The notes under the pieces were generated by a model, which was given only the letters and a program-made list of their open reading frames with translations, was not told where the DNA came from and searched no databases. From Clostridia bacterium (GTDB taxonomy: Bacteria > Bacillota > Clostridia > Lachnospirales > Lachnospiraceae): a stretch of DNA of 64,000 bases. The position numbers and the translations under genes are program-made. Below are positions 35,442 through 43,687 of this stretch, one piece after another. Position 1 is the stretch's first letter, and each line of letters starts with the position of its first letter. The DNA lies in assembly GCA_910574835.1 (NCBI GenBank), contig CAJTDE010000013.1:1-64000 (forward strand), in the 5' to 3' direction.

Positions 35442-36122
35442 TTACTCTTCTACAATAACAGCCCTGCAGGGTGTACAGCATGTTCCGATAATTTTAAGAG
35501 GCAGCACCGTCAACTTTACGCGCGGTTTTGTTACCTTATCCAAATTTACACTCGGTCCCATCAAAAGGATTCCTTCATTTTTGAAAAGTTCAAAGATCCC
35601 CTGAGGCCGATCCACCAGTTCCCATCTGGGAAAATCGCCGCCGATGAGATATGGCTTTTTCTCTATCAGCCATTTCATTGCATCTAGCGATATGTACGGC
35701 GAGTGAGCGACAAAGTCCTTATGCTCCCACATCGCTCCCCAATGAGCACAAATCAAAACGGCATCACCCTCTTTAATCTCATCGGAACCCGGCGCATTCA
35801 AAATATGATCCAAAGTAACCGGCTTCCGCTCTTGGCTATTATCCGGATTAATCGGCCCAACGTCCAATACAACACAATCCCGGTTTGTCAGTTCGGCAAC
35901 ATCTACCTCATGAATCAAAAATGTATTTTCATATCCCAGAAAATGTCCGGGTGTCTCCAGGTAGGTCCCTGTCTGTGACTGCATCTGAAAGCTTTCCAGA
36001 TACACTTCTCCCTGCGCCCAGGGTACGGGCGGAAATGGCTGCATCTTAAAATCAGGAAACGGAGCCTCCAAATTCCACATTCCTTCATAAATTGTTCCTG
36101 TAATATCAATTACCTTGCTCAT
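35442..36122 (-). CDS. Cyclase-family (kynurenine formamidase-like) protein with altered metal motif
   Basis: This 226-residue protein has the fold of the cyclase/kynurenine formamidase family: DITGTIYEGM at the start, IGGDFPRWEL near 151, and LTVLPLKIIGTCCTPCRAVIV at the end. Active members have HxGTHxDxPxH. Here the segment is QTGTYLETPGH, so two His and one Asp ligand are replaced by Gln, Tyr and Glu. It may be a different hydrolase or a non-catalytic binding protein. ATG 36122 is used, because the upstream frame extends only into a repeat element. It lies between SBP 3 and NagB-like 2. Confidence 0.78.
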   Translation of the reverse strand: MSKVIDITGTIYEGMWNLEAPFPDFKMQPFPPVPWAQGEVYLESFQMQSQTGTYLETPGHFLGYENTFLIHEVDVAELTNRDCVVLDVGPINPDNSQERKPVTLDHILNAPGSDEIKEGDAVLICAHWGAMWEHKDFVAHSPYISLDAMKWLIEKKPYLIGGDFPRWELVDRPQGIFELFKNEGILLMGPSVNLDKVTKPRVKLTVLPLKIIGTCCTPCRAVIVEE

Positions 36123-36139
36123 GACTTCTCTTCCTATTC

Positions 36140-36241
36140 CAGTTCCGTAATATCCTTCCAAATACACTTTTATGAAATCAACTTCCAGCCGCATATCCAT
36201 GTGCCTGCAAATCGCTTTGTGCCTTTGTAAAGATATTACTG
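36140..36241. repeat. Dispersed long-hairpin element, copy 2
   Basis: 102 bases long, matching 7187-7288 from end to end. Outer arms CAGTTCCGTAATATCC and AGATATTACTG and an inner GAAATCAAC arm are conserved. Differences between the copies partly compensate each other in the stem. It lies directly upstream of the cyclase gene. The last 16 bases of the same end sequence, ATTCCAGTTCCGTAATA, also occur at 38932-38948 between ATPase 3 and permease 3. Confidence 0.8.
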
Positions 36242-36254
36242 TTTGCTTTTTATA

Positions 36255-36283
36255 TTTCGAGGCAGCTCAACGCTGCCCCGAAA
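36255..36283 (-). terminator. Hairpin after SBP 3
   Basis: TTTCGAGGCAGC and GCTGCCCCGAAA form a stem with a 5-base loop, ten bases after the SBP 3 stop. No T-tract follows on the reverse strand, so it is more likely a stabiliser or attenuator. Confidence 0.55.
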
Positions 36284-36293
36284 GTATTTTCTA

Positions 36294-37361
36294 TTATTGT
36301 GCCGGCTTCAATCCATCAATCAACTCCTGCGGGCTATCCTTGCCAACATAGAATACCTCGCAGTTTACTCTCTCGGGAATATCCGTATCCCCATCAAGAT
36401 ATTTTAAAAGCTGATCATAAGCGCTGGTTACAATGGACTCTCCCGGAATATTAATTGTACCGGTAAAGCTGCTATTGGGATCGCTGATTGCATCATATAA
36501 TTCCTGTCCATACCCGCCGCAGGCAAATACCGGAACACTCAATCCCTTTCTTTCCAAGCCTGCGATAGCACCGTGAGCATTGCTGTCCGAAGCCGCATAT
36601 ATCAAATCATAGGGCTCTACAATGGAGTCAATTACATTTGCCGCATCCTCTCTGTCCTGACAGTCGGAATCATTTACAATTGTCACATTTTCCTCACCCA
36701 GCTCTTTTTTCAGCTCTTCAAGAAATGCCTGCTGCCTTACAGCCATATACTCCAGAGTTTTCGAATCCAGACATACAAGTCTTACCTTCCCGTCCAAATT
36801 CTCTTTTACATATTTGGCCACATTTTCACCCAGCATAGTTCCTGTTCCTGCCTGATCCCATACAATATGAGAAACAAGCGGCTCCCCTTCCAAGGTTCCG
36901 TCCATAGCAACAACAGGAATCCCTTTGTCCGCTGCCTGCTGAACAGCCGGTAAAATAGCATCCGTAAAGCTTGTCAGCAGAAAAATAATATCATAATCCT
37001 GATTTACAAAATTTTCAATATGCTTTGTCTGCGTCTCCAAGTCGAACTCGGCAACCTGTACATTCACTTCTGCGGCTCCCAGCTCTTTTCCGATAGTTTC
37101 AACCGCATCGCTGACACTCACACACCATTCATCCATAAGCGTCAAATGTGCAAAGCCTATTTTCATTCCCTCTAACGGCTTATCAGAATTACCTTCCTTT
37201 GCTTCTGCCTCTGATGGCTCCTCCGGCACATCGGTCTCCTCCGGCGCTTCCGTATTTACTTCTCCTTCCGGCTTTGCTTCTTTTGCGGAGCACCCTCCCA
37301 GCGACATAACTGCCAGAGTCGCCAGTGCAACTACCATTGCGACAAACCTTTTGTTTCTCAT
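36294..37361 (-). CDS. Sugar ABC transporter substrate-binding lipoprotein (system 3)
   Basis: This 355-residue ribose-type binding protein has a lipoprotein signal with lipobox SLGGC and an acidic, Pro-rich linker to about residue 60. The body begins MKIGFAHLTLMDEWCVSVSD. Of the three binding proteins, this one is the most distinct in its first half, so the substrate may differ. It is the third gene of the permease, ATPase, binding protein operon. Confidence 0.92.
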   Translation of the reverse strand: MRNKRFVAMVVALATLAVMSLGGCSAKEAKPEGEVNTEAPEETDVPEEPSEAEAKEGNSDKPLEGMKIGFAHLTLMDEWCVSVSDAVETIGKELGAAEVNVQVAEFDLETQTKHIENFVNQDYDIIFLLTSFTDAILPAVQQAADKGIPVVAMDGTLEGEPLVSHIVWDQAGTGTMLGENVAKYVKENLDGKVRLVCLDSKTLEYMAVRQQAFLEELKKELGEENVTIVNDSDCQDREDAANVIDSIVEPYDLIYAASDSNAHGAIAGLERKGLSVPVFACGGYGQELYDAISDPNSSFTGTINIPGESIVTSAYDQLLKYLDGDTDIPERVNCEVFYVGKDSPQELIDGLKPAQ

Positions 37362-37437
37362 CTTTTTTCCTCCTTAAAATTTAATATGCAATTAACTGCG
37401 TACACCCGCAATTAAGGCCCTAAGCTTTTCGTGCATA

Positions 37438-38919
37438 TCAAATGCACATATTCATTACCTTTTCCTGCGTTGCTTCCTCCGAGGAAAGCTCGCCTGCCAA
37501 TCTGCCTTCATGAAGCACCAGAATCCGATCGCTGATTCCGAGCACCTCCGGCAATTCCGACGAGATCACAATCATTGTTTTTCCCTGTTTTACCAATTCG
37601 CAAATCAGATCATAAATCTCTCTTTTGGCTCCCACGTCAATTCCTCTTGTGGGTTCATCCATAATCAGGATTTCGCTGTCCCGATAAAGCCATTTTGCAA
37701 TTACAACCTTTTGCTGGTTTCCTCCCGATAAGTACTGTACCTCCGTATCAATGGAAGGTGCCGCAACCCTTAGAGTTTTCACATGCTCCCTGGCATACTG
37801 GCTCTCCAGCCTGTCATTTACAATTCCACGAGCCGAAATCCTGCCAAAATCCGTCATACAGATATTGGACTTGATGGGGAAGATCTGTGTACTTCCCTGC
37901 TGCTTCCGATCCTCCGGCACCAATCCGAATCCATCCTGAATCGCTTCCCGGAAATCCTTATACTTAACCTTCTTACCTCTTAAATAGACATCTCCACTGT
38001 CAACCGCATCTATTCCCAAAATTCCCCGCATCAGTTCTGTTCTGCCCGCGCCTACCAGTCCGGCAATTCCAAGAATCTCACCCTTTCGCAATTCAAAGCT
38101 GATATTTTCAAAAACGCCCTTTCGCGTCAGCTTTTCCACCTTTAAGAGCACTTCTCCCGGTGTAATTTCAGATCGCGGATATTCCATATTGACTGTCCGC
38201 CCTACCATCATATTTACCAGGGCGTCTTTATCTATTTCCTCTGTTCGAAGCGTTCCGATATGCTTCCCGTCCCGCAGCACGCTTAATTCATCCGAAAGAT
38301 TAAAAACCTCTTCCATCCGGTGGGATATATAAATAATAGTTACTCCGTCCTTTTTCAGCTTGGCGATAATTCCAAACAGTACATCCAACTCTTTGTTTGT
38401 GAGCGTAGCGGACGGCTCGTCCATAATCAGAATCTTACATTCCGCCACAATGCTTTTGCAGATTTCCACAATCTGCTTTTGCGCAACGGTTAAGGTTTCT
38501 ACCGGCAGGGTTACATCCAGCTTCACATTAAGCTCATCTACCATCTCCTGAGCCTTTCGGTTCATGGCCTTCCAATCAATCAGGCCCAGCTTTGTGCGAA
38601 GTGGTTTTCCAAGAAAAATATTTTCCGCTATACTCAGCGGTTCTGACAGCTTCAGCTCTTGATGGACGACGCTAATTCCTTTTTGTTTTGACATCTGGGG
38701 AGATTCAAAGACCTCTTTTTTTCCCGATATCCAAACCTCGCCTTCATATTTCGTATAGATACCTGCTAAAATTTTTATTAATGTAGACTTTCCGGCCCCG
38801 TTTTCACCGACAATCGCATGTACATGACCCTCTTTAATCGAGAATGATACATCGTCAAGTGCTTTTACACCGGGAAACGATTTGGAAACATGTCTAACCT
38901 CTAAAATGGTCTGTGCCAT
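37438..38919 (-). CDS. Sugar ABC transporter ATP-binding protein, two domains (system 3)
   Basis: This 493-residue RbsA/MglA-type double ATPase has Walker A GENGAGKST, LTVAQKQIVEIC, ILIMDEPSATL, then GLVGAGRTE, LSGGNQQKVVIA and ILIMDEPTRGIDVG in the second half. It has the usual operon position between permease and binding protein. A short repeat fragment lies just upstream. Confidence 0.95.
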   Translation of the reverse strand: MAQTILEVRHVSKSFPGVKALDDVSFSIKEGHVHAIVGENGAGKSTLIKILAGIYTKYEGEVWISGKKEVFESPQMSKQKGISVVHQELKLSEPLSIAENIFLGKPLRTKLGLIDWKAMNRKAQEMVDELNVKLDVTLPVETLTVAQKQIVEICKSIVAECKILIMDEPSATLTNKELDVLFGIIAKLKKDGVTIIYISHRMEEVFNLSDELSVLRDGKHIGTLRTEEIDKDALVNMMVGRTVNMEYPRSEITPGEVLLKVEKLTRKGVFENISFELRKGEILGIAGLVGAGRTELMRGILGIDAVDSGDVYLRGKKVKYKDFREAIQDGFGLVPEDRKQQGSTQIFPIKSNICMTDFGRISARGIVNDRLESQYAREHVKTLRVAAPSIDTEVQYLSGGNQQKVVIAKWLYRDSEILIMDEPTRGIDVGAKREIYDLICELVKQGKTMIVISSELPEVLGISDRILVLHEGRLAGELSSEEATQEKVMNMCI

Positions 38920-38957
38920 TAATCCACCTCCATTCCAGTTCCGTAATAACCCATAAG

Positions 38958-39941
38958 TTAATTTTTAACCCGGTTTCTCAGTACATCAATTGCGATTGCA
39001 ATAATCAGAACCGCGCCCTTCACTACATCCTGAACAAAGGGGTTGACATTCAACTGCGTCATCCCGTTAAACAGCACCATCAGGAAGATTACTCCAAATA
39101 ATGCTTGCACCACCTTTCCCTTGCCGCCTGACAGACTGATTCCGCCAAGAACACATCCGATTACCGCGTCAAATTCATAGGCATTTCCGCTTGATATGGT
39201 TACGGCATTTAACCTGGACAATAATACAACTGCTCCGACACCGACACACGCTCCTGCCATTACATAGCTGATAAGAGTATATTTCTTTACGGAAATTCCG
39301 GAAAAATAAGCCGCCTCCTCATTCCCTCCTATGGAATAAATGTATCTCCCCAATACTGTTTTTTTAGCCACAAAGGACGCCAAAACAAACATTAAGATCA
39401 TAATCACCGCACTGACCGGAACGATTCCAAACAAGTAGCCTCTTCCCAAAAAGGATATTTCAGAAGAAACATTGGAAATGGTTGCTGACTTAGAAAGAAT
39501 CTTGGCCATTCCGGTACAGATATTCATAACTCCCAAGGTTGCAATAAATGTAGGGATTCTTACAATCGCTACTAATATTCCATTTATCAGGCCGATAAAC
39601 ATTGCAGTGGCAATGCACAGGAGCAGGCCAAGCCACGGGTTTATACCAAAATCTTTAATCAAAATGGCTGCCACATAGCTTGACAGGCACACATTCTGTC
39701 CCAAAGAAAGATCCAGATTCCCGCCCAGCATGATAAACGCCTGCCCTATGGCAACAATCGCAACAGTGGCGCTTTGGAGCAGTATTGTCATAAAATTATT
39801 TGCCGTAAAGAAATATTTTGACGAGAAGCTAAATACCAAAACAATAATCAAAAGCGCTATTAGTATCATATATTCTTTACTCAGTTTTTTCATAAATCCA
39901 TAAATTTTGTTTTCAGTTCCTTTTACATTTGCCTCAGACAT
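38958..39941 (-). CDS. Sugar ABC transporter permease (system 3)
   Basis: This 327-residue RbsC-type permease has eight to ten membrane segments and the motifs QAFIMLGGNLDLSLGQNVCL and LGGISLSGGKGKVVQALFGV. It is the first gene of a seven-gene reverse-strand operon (permease, ATPase, SBP, cyclase, NagB-like, NagA-like, GntR). A 195-base leader separates it from its promoter at 40143-40170. Confidence 0.95.
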   Translation of the reverse strand: MSEANVKGTENKIYGFMKKLSKEYMILIALLIIVLVFSFSSKYFFTANNFMTILLQSATVAIVAIGQAFIMLGGNLDLSLGQNVCLSSYVAAILIKDFGINPWLGLLLCIATAMFIGLINGILVAIVRIPTFIATLGVMNICTGMAKILSKSATISNVSSEISFLGRGYLFGIVPVSAVIMILMFVLASFVAKKTVLGRYIYSIGGNEEAAYFSGISVKKYTLISYVMAGACVGVGAVVLLSRLNAVTISSGNAYEFDAVIGCVLGGISLSGGKGKVVQALFGVIFLMVLFNGMTQLNVNPFVQDVVKGAVLIIAIAIDVLRNRVKN

Positions 39942-40058
39942 TTTTTACCTCCAACCTTTTGTATTGATATACGACCGCTGTGTAAAGCTTCTTCTACCTT
40001 TCATCATTTGTAACTCAACCGCTCACTATTCTTCCTTTCCAAACCTCCCTTATGAATT

Positions 40059-40073
40059 ATCATATCGTATGAT
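40059..40073. promoter_or_regulatory. Palindromic motif in the ABC-3 leader (ATCATAYGATATKAT)
   Basis: ATCATA-TCG-TATGAT has perfect 6-base arms. On the reverse strand it reads ATCATACGATATGAT, about 65 bases into the predicted transcript. The only close match in the window is at 32124-32138, in the leader of the ABC-2 operon. Confidence 0.6.
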
Positions 40074-40134
40074 GTTTTTTCTTTTACTGCACTTATTCCC
40101 GATTTTTCGCTCCGGTTTTTTATTTATTATTTTT

Positions 40135-40170
40135 ATAATTAAATTATACGCGCCTCAAGCAATATGTCAA
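40135..40170 (-). promoter_or_regulatory. ABC-3 operon promoter overlapped by an AT-rich palindrome
   Basis: On the reverse strand, TTGACA (40170-40165), 16 bases and TATAAT (40148-40143) form a strong promoter. The 13-base palindrome ATAATTAAATTAT (40135-40147) covers the -10 box and start site. The same 13 bases occur at 40351-40363, just after the forward promoter, so both operons may be controlled by the ROK protein encoded at 43688. Confidence 0.75.
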
Positions 40171-40303
40171 TATTTATTTTCAAATCGCTATTATTTTGTG
40201 ATATTTGCAAAAATATTTCCTGCATTTTTTGGTCATATTGCATAATACCTTTTATCCACAAACCCCTTTCCATAAATTTATTATTTAATATTTAAATTTT
40301 CTC

Positions 40304-40332
40304 TTGATTTTTTCCTGCTCCATTTTTATAAT
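40304..40332 (+). promoter_or_regulatory. Promoter of the glycyl radical enzyme operon
   Basis: TTGATT (40304-40309), 17 bases, then a perfect TATAAT (40327-40332). It reads toward the glycyl radical gene at 40382. An operator-like palindrome follows at 40345-40361. Confidence 0.75.
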
Positions 40333-40344
40333 TAATCTATAATA

Positions 40345-40363
40345 AATTTAATAATTAAATTAT
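40345..40363. promoter_or_regulatory. Candidate ROK operator downstream of the GRE promoter
   Basis: AATTTAAT-A-ATTAAATT is a perfect inverted repeat (40345-40361). It contains the 13-base sequence ATAATTAAATTAT (40351-40363), also present at the divergent promoter. It lies just past the -10 box, the usual place for a repressor site. ROK repressors such as NagC and XylR bind AT-rich palindromes of this form. Confidence 0.65.
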
Positions 40364-40381
40364 TGAAAGGAGCACCCAAAT

Positions 40382-42616
40382 ATGACAAACCGAATCACCC
40401 GTCTAAGGGAATTACTCTTTTCGGGATACCACAAAACATTCCGAAAAGAATCTCTTAACCTTACTATTCTAAACGATGAAACCCGGCATCTCCCCTTCCC
40501 TATAAGAAAGGCAATGGCTTTTCGCATGGCACTGGAGCATATGCCCGTTTTTCTGCCGGAGGGAGATTTGATCTGCGGTGGGAAAACCGTTTACCAGCTT
40601 CCTACCTATGTAACAGAAGAAGAACTGGCATGGGGAAATCACAATTTTGAAACAAAAGGCTACAACAACGCCTTTGACAACTGCTTTAATCTTGGGCAGG
40701 ACGAACGCGGTTTCGCTCTCAATGACAGCAGTATTCCGGCCTATTACAAGGTTATCCCTATGGGAATCCCAGCCCTCATCGAAGAAGCCCGTTCCAAAAA
40801 AGAACAGACAAACGACCCGGATAAAAAAACTTATTACGAGTCCGTTATCATCTCAAACTGCGCGGCCCTCGGCCTGATGCTGCGCTACGAAACTTACATA
40901 AGAGATCTGGCCGCCAAAGAAGCCGCCCCCGCCCGCCAAAGCGAGCTGCTCCAAATGGCCGGCAACTTAAAGCAGCTGCAGACCGGAGCGCCCAAAACCT
41001 ATTGGCAGGCTTGTCAGCTCATGTACTTTATCCAATTTCTTATATGGGTAGAAGGAGGATACTTGATTCCTTTGGGCCGCACGGATCAGATTCTTTATCC
41101 TTTCTACAAAAAAGATCTGGAGGAAGGAACACTAACCAAAGAATTTGCATTTGAAATCTTGGAAGCCTTTTTTATGAAGCTGAATTATGAAATCGATCGC
41201 ACCCACGGAGACGCCATCAAGATCAACAGCGATACGGGACAATCCATCACCATCGGCGGCATCGATCCCATTACCGGAGAGGATGTGACCAATGAACTCA
41301 CTATGATGATCCTGGACGCCAAATGCGATATGAAGGTAACCGATCCCAAGGTTCATCTGCGCATACACAAAGACACTCCTGACGCCATCTGGCAAAAGGC
41401 AGCTTATCTCAACAGCCTGGGAATGGGTTTTCCCACTTATGAAAATGACGAAGCCATCATCGCTTCTCTTATGAACCAGCCGGAATATACCCTGGAGGAC
41501 GCAAGAGATTATGCCGCCTCGGGATGTTGGGAGGTTACCATCCAGGGCAAGGCTTTCAACCGGAATCTGGGAGGAATCTGCTGCTTAAGATGCCTTGAAT
41601 GGGCCTTAAACGACGGACAATATTTCCTGGGCGTGCCCAACGCCGATACCGCCCAGGGGCTTATCGGTGATCGCTACGGCATCCCCACCGGCAATCCGGA
41701 ATGGTTTGATTCCTATCGTAAGCTGTTCAACGCTTTTAAGGTACAGATGAAGCACAATATTGATATGGTTTCCTCCTACCTGAACCGCGCTATGATTTCT
41801 CCTTCGCCGTTCTATTCTTCTATGATGGAGGATTGTTTGGAAAAGGGGAAAGATTTTGACGAATACGGTGTGCGTTATACGGAAACAGATTTTCAGCTCT
41901 CCGCTCTTTCCAATTGCGCTGACGCCCTCTATGTCATCCGCAAGCTGGTTTATGAAGATCATGAATTTACCTTAAAAGAATTTACGGAAATTCTGAAAAA
42001 CAACTGGGAAGGCCATGAGCAGCTCCGGCAGCGCATCTTGAACGAATTTCCCAAATTCGGGAACAATGTAAAAGAAGTAGATCAGATAGCCGCTGAAATC
42101 GTCGCCTATTATACCCGTGAGGTAACAAAGCACCGCAATCCCGGAGGCCACACCTACCGCGCCCGGGTCAGCAGCGCTACCAACTATGTGTACGGCTCGC
42201 AAATTCTCGGCGCATCCGCAGACGGACGGAAGGCGCGGGAGTACTACAGCGATAACCTTTCTCCTCAGATGGGTGCGGACAAAAACGGCCCTACCGCTAT
42301 TGTGCTGTCTTGCGGCAAGGTGGATTTTTCCCATTGTTCCGGCGGCGGTGTTCTGGATATGAAATTCCATCCTTCCGCCCTTGCCAGCCAGGAGGGAAGG
42401 GACAAATTCATCGCAATGATTAAAGCGTATTTTCAAGTGGGCGGTCTCCAGGTACAGATCAATGTCCTGGATAATCAGGTATTGCTGGACGCCAAAAAGT
42501 ATCCGGAAAAATATCCGGATCTGATTGTCCGAATCTGGGGCTTCTCCGCTTACTTTGTTGCGATTCCCGAGAAATTCCAGGATCATATTATTGCGCGCTC
42601 CACACTGGCATTTTAA
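40382..42616 (+). CDS. Glycyl radical enzyme of unknown subtype
   Basis: This 744-residue enzyme of the pyruvate formate-lyase superfamily is not a pyruvate formate-lyase, which has two adjacent cysteines. It has a single active-site Cys and a Glu two residues later in SGCWEVTIQG near residue 382, as in dehydratase/lyase-type members, which carry a GCVE-type motif. The glycyl radical is expected at Gly in VRIWGFSAYF near residue 720, a variant of the usual RVxGY. Its activase is encoded downstream. It is the first gene of a forward operon with a strong binding site AAAGGAG. The substrate is unknown; a sugar- or polyol-derived compound fits the neighbours. Confidence 0.88.
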   Translation: MTNRITRLRELLFSGYHKTFRKESLNLTILNDETRHLPFPIRKAMAFRMALEHMPVFLPEGDLICGGKTVYQLPTYVTEEELAWGNHNFETKGYNNAFDNCFNLGQDERGFALNDSSIPAYYKVIPMGIPALIEEARSKKEQTNDPDKKTYYESVIISNCAALGLMLRYETYIRDLAAKEAAPARQSELLQMAGNLKQLQTGAPKTYWQACQLMYFIQFLIWVEGGYLIPLGRTDQILYPFYKKDLEEGTLTKEFAFEILEAFFMKLNYEIDRTHGDAIKINSDTGQSITIGGIDPITGEDVTNELTMMILDAKCDMKVTDPKVHLRIHKDTPDAIWQKAAYLNSLGMGFPTYENDEAIIASLMNQPEYTLEDARDYAASGCWEVTIQGKAFNRNLGGICCLRCLEWALNDGQYFLGVPNADTAQGLIGDRYGIPTGNPEWFDSYRKLFNAFKVQMKHNIDMVSSYLNRAMISPSPFYSSMMEDCLEKGKDFDEYGVRYTETDFQLSALSNCADALYVIRKLVYEDHEFTLKEFTEILKNNWEGHEQLRQRILNEFPKFGNNVKEVDQIAAEIVAYYTREVTKHRNPGGHTYRARVSSATNYVYGSQILGASADGRKAREYYSDNLSPQMGADKNGPTAIVLSCGKVDFSHCSGGGVLDMKFHPSALASQEGRDKFIAMIKAYFQVGGLQVQINVLDNQVLLDAKKYPEKYPDLIVRIWGFSAYFVAIPEKFQDHIIARSTLAF

Positions 42617-42624
42617 CAAAAAAC

Positions 42625-42669
42625 AGCCGCAGCGGGACAATGTGCCAAAGGGCTTGTCCCGCTGCGGCT
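42625..42669 (+). terminator. Strong hairpin between the glycyl radical enzyme and activase genes
   Basis: AGCCGCAGCGGGACAA and TTGTCCCGCTGCGGCT are perfect 16-bp arms, followed by TTCATTTTT. It would stop most transcripts after the enzyme gene, so that little activase is made, which suits a catalyst needed in small amounts. Confidence 0.85.
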
Positions 42670-42688
42670 TTCATTTTTGAGGTGTTTT

Positions 42689-43606
42689 ATGAAAGCTGAA
42701 ATCTTTGATATCAAACGATACGCCGTCCACGACGGACCCGGAATCCGAACCACCTTTTTCTTAAAGGGATGTCCTCTTCGCTGCCTCTGGTGCCAAAACC
42801 CGGAATCCATGCACCGCGGGCAGGATATTCTGTTTACCCGGATCAAATGCATCGGCTGCGGCGCCTGCCTGGAAGCCTGCGGCAAGCTGGACCAAACCCT
42901 CCGGCTGCCCAGAGAACTCTGTACTCAATGCGGAAGCTGTGTGGCCGCCTGCAAAACAGGTGCGCGTCATTTTGCCGCAAAGCTTTTGTCTCCGGAAGAG
43001 ACCGCCGCCCTCGCTCTTGAGGATCAAATTTTCTATGATTTATCCGGCGGCGGCGTTACCTTTTCCGGCGGCGAATGTCTTATGCATGCGGATTTTATGG
43101 CGCATACGCTGCGGCTCTGCAAAGAGTCCGGTCTCCACACAACTGTGGATACCTGCGGCTTTGTGCCCTTTGAAACCTTTGAACGGATTCTTCCCTTTAC
43201 GGATCTTTTTCTTTACGACATTAAGATTTTAGATCCTGCGCGTCATAAAGAATACACCGGCAGATCCAATGAGCTTATATTATCCAATGTGAAGGCTCTC
43301 GCCTTGAAAGGCGCAGGTCTTATTATCCGCGTCCCCCTTATTCCCGGCCATACGGATAGTCCGAAGAATATGGAAGCCCTTGGCGCCTTTATCCTGGAGG
43401 AGCTTGATAACCGGATTCTGCGTGTAGAACTTCTCCAGTATAACCGTCTGGCTGCCTCTAAGTACGGGAACACAACTATTTACACCGACGGCGGACCGGG
43501 TGAATACCCTCTGCCCGATCTAGAACCGCAGACAAAAGAATATATTTCTTATTTAAGCAGCATTTTAGCGGAAAAAGGGATTTGTGTTTTCTGTGAAACA
43601 CTGTGA
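42689..43606 (+). CDS. Glycyl radical enzyme activase (radical SAM)
   Basis: This 305-residue radical SAM protein installs the glycyl radical on its partner. The SAM-binding cluster is CPLRCLWC near residue 29, the CxxxCxxC pattern. A ferredoxin-like insert follows with two Cys-rich motifs (CIGCGACLEAC and CTQCGSCVAAC), as in most non-PFL activases. A TTG frame opens at 42677, but ATG 42689 is preceded by GAGGTG. It lies downstream of the terminator-like hairpin and is followed by a ROK gene with its own promoter. Confidence 0.95.
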   Translation: MKAEIFDIKRYAVHDGPGIRTTFFLKGCPLRCLWCQNPESMHRGQDILFTRIKCIGCGACLEACGKLDQTLRLPRELCTQCGSCVAACKTGARHFAAKLLSPEETAALALEDQIFYDLSGGGVTFSGGECLMHADFMAHTLRLCKESGLHTTVDTCGFVPFETFERILPFTDLFLYDIKILDPARHKEYTGRSNELILSNVKALALKGAGLIIRVPLIPGHTDSPKNMEALGAFILEELDNRILRVELLQYNRLAASKYGNTTIYTDGGPGEYPLPDLEPQTKEYISYLSSILAEKGICVFCETL

Positions 43607-43613
43607 TTTCGAT

Positions 43614-43642
43614 TTGACAAATCAAATGGCGGAAGATATGAT
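43614..43642 (+). promoter_or_regulatory. Promoter of the ROK-family gene
   Basis: TTGACA (43614-43619), 17 bases and TATGAT (43637-43642), directly upstream of the ROK gene at 43688. The AT-rich palindrome of the main promoters is not seen here, so the gene may be made constitutively. Confidence 0.75.
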
Positions 43643-43687
43643 GATACCAAGAGGATTACATATACTTACAAAAGCACAGGAGAAACC

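Noticed and set aside
36123-36200. An N-terminal extension of the cyclase gene to 36200
   Set aside because: The extra codons lie inside the hairpin repeat. The family start is ATG 36122.
40382-42616. Pyruvate formate-lyase identity
   Set aside because: The active site has one Cys, not the adjacent Cys pair of true pyruvate formate-lyase, and the radical-site sequence differs.
41972-42640. Reverse open frames within the glycyl radical gene
   Set aside because: They follow from the codon bias of the forward gene and lack starts, binding sites or family motifs.
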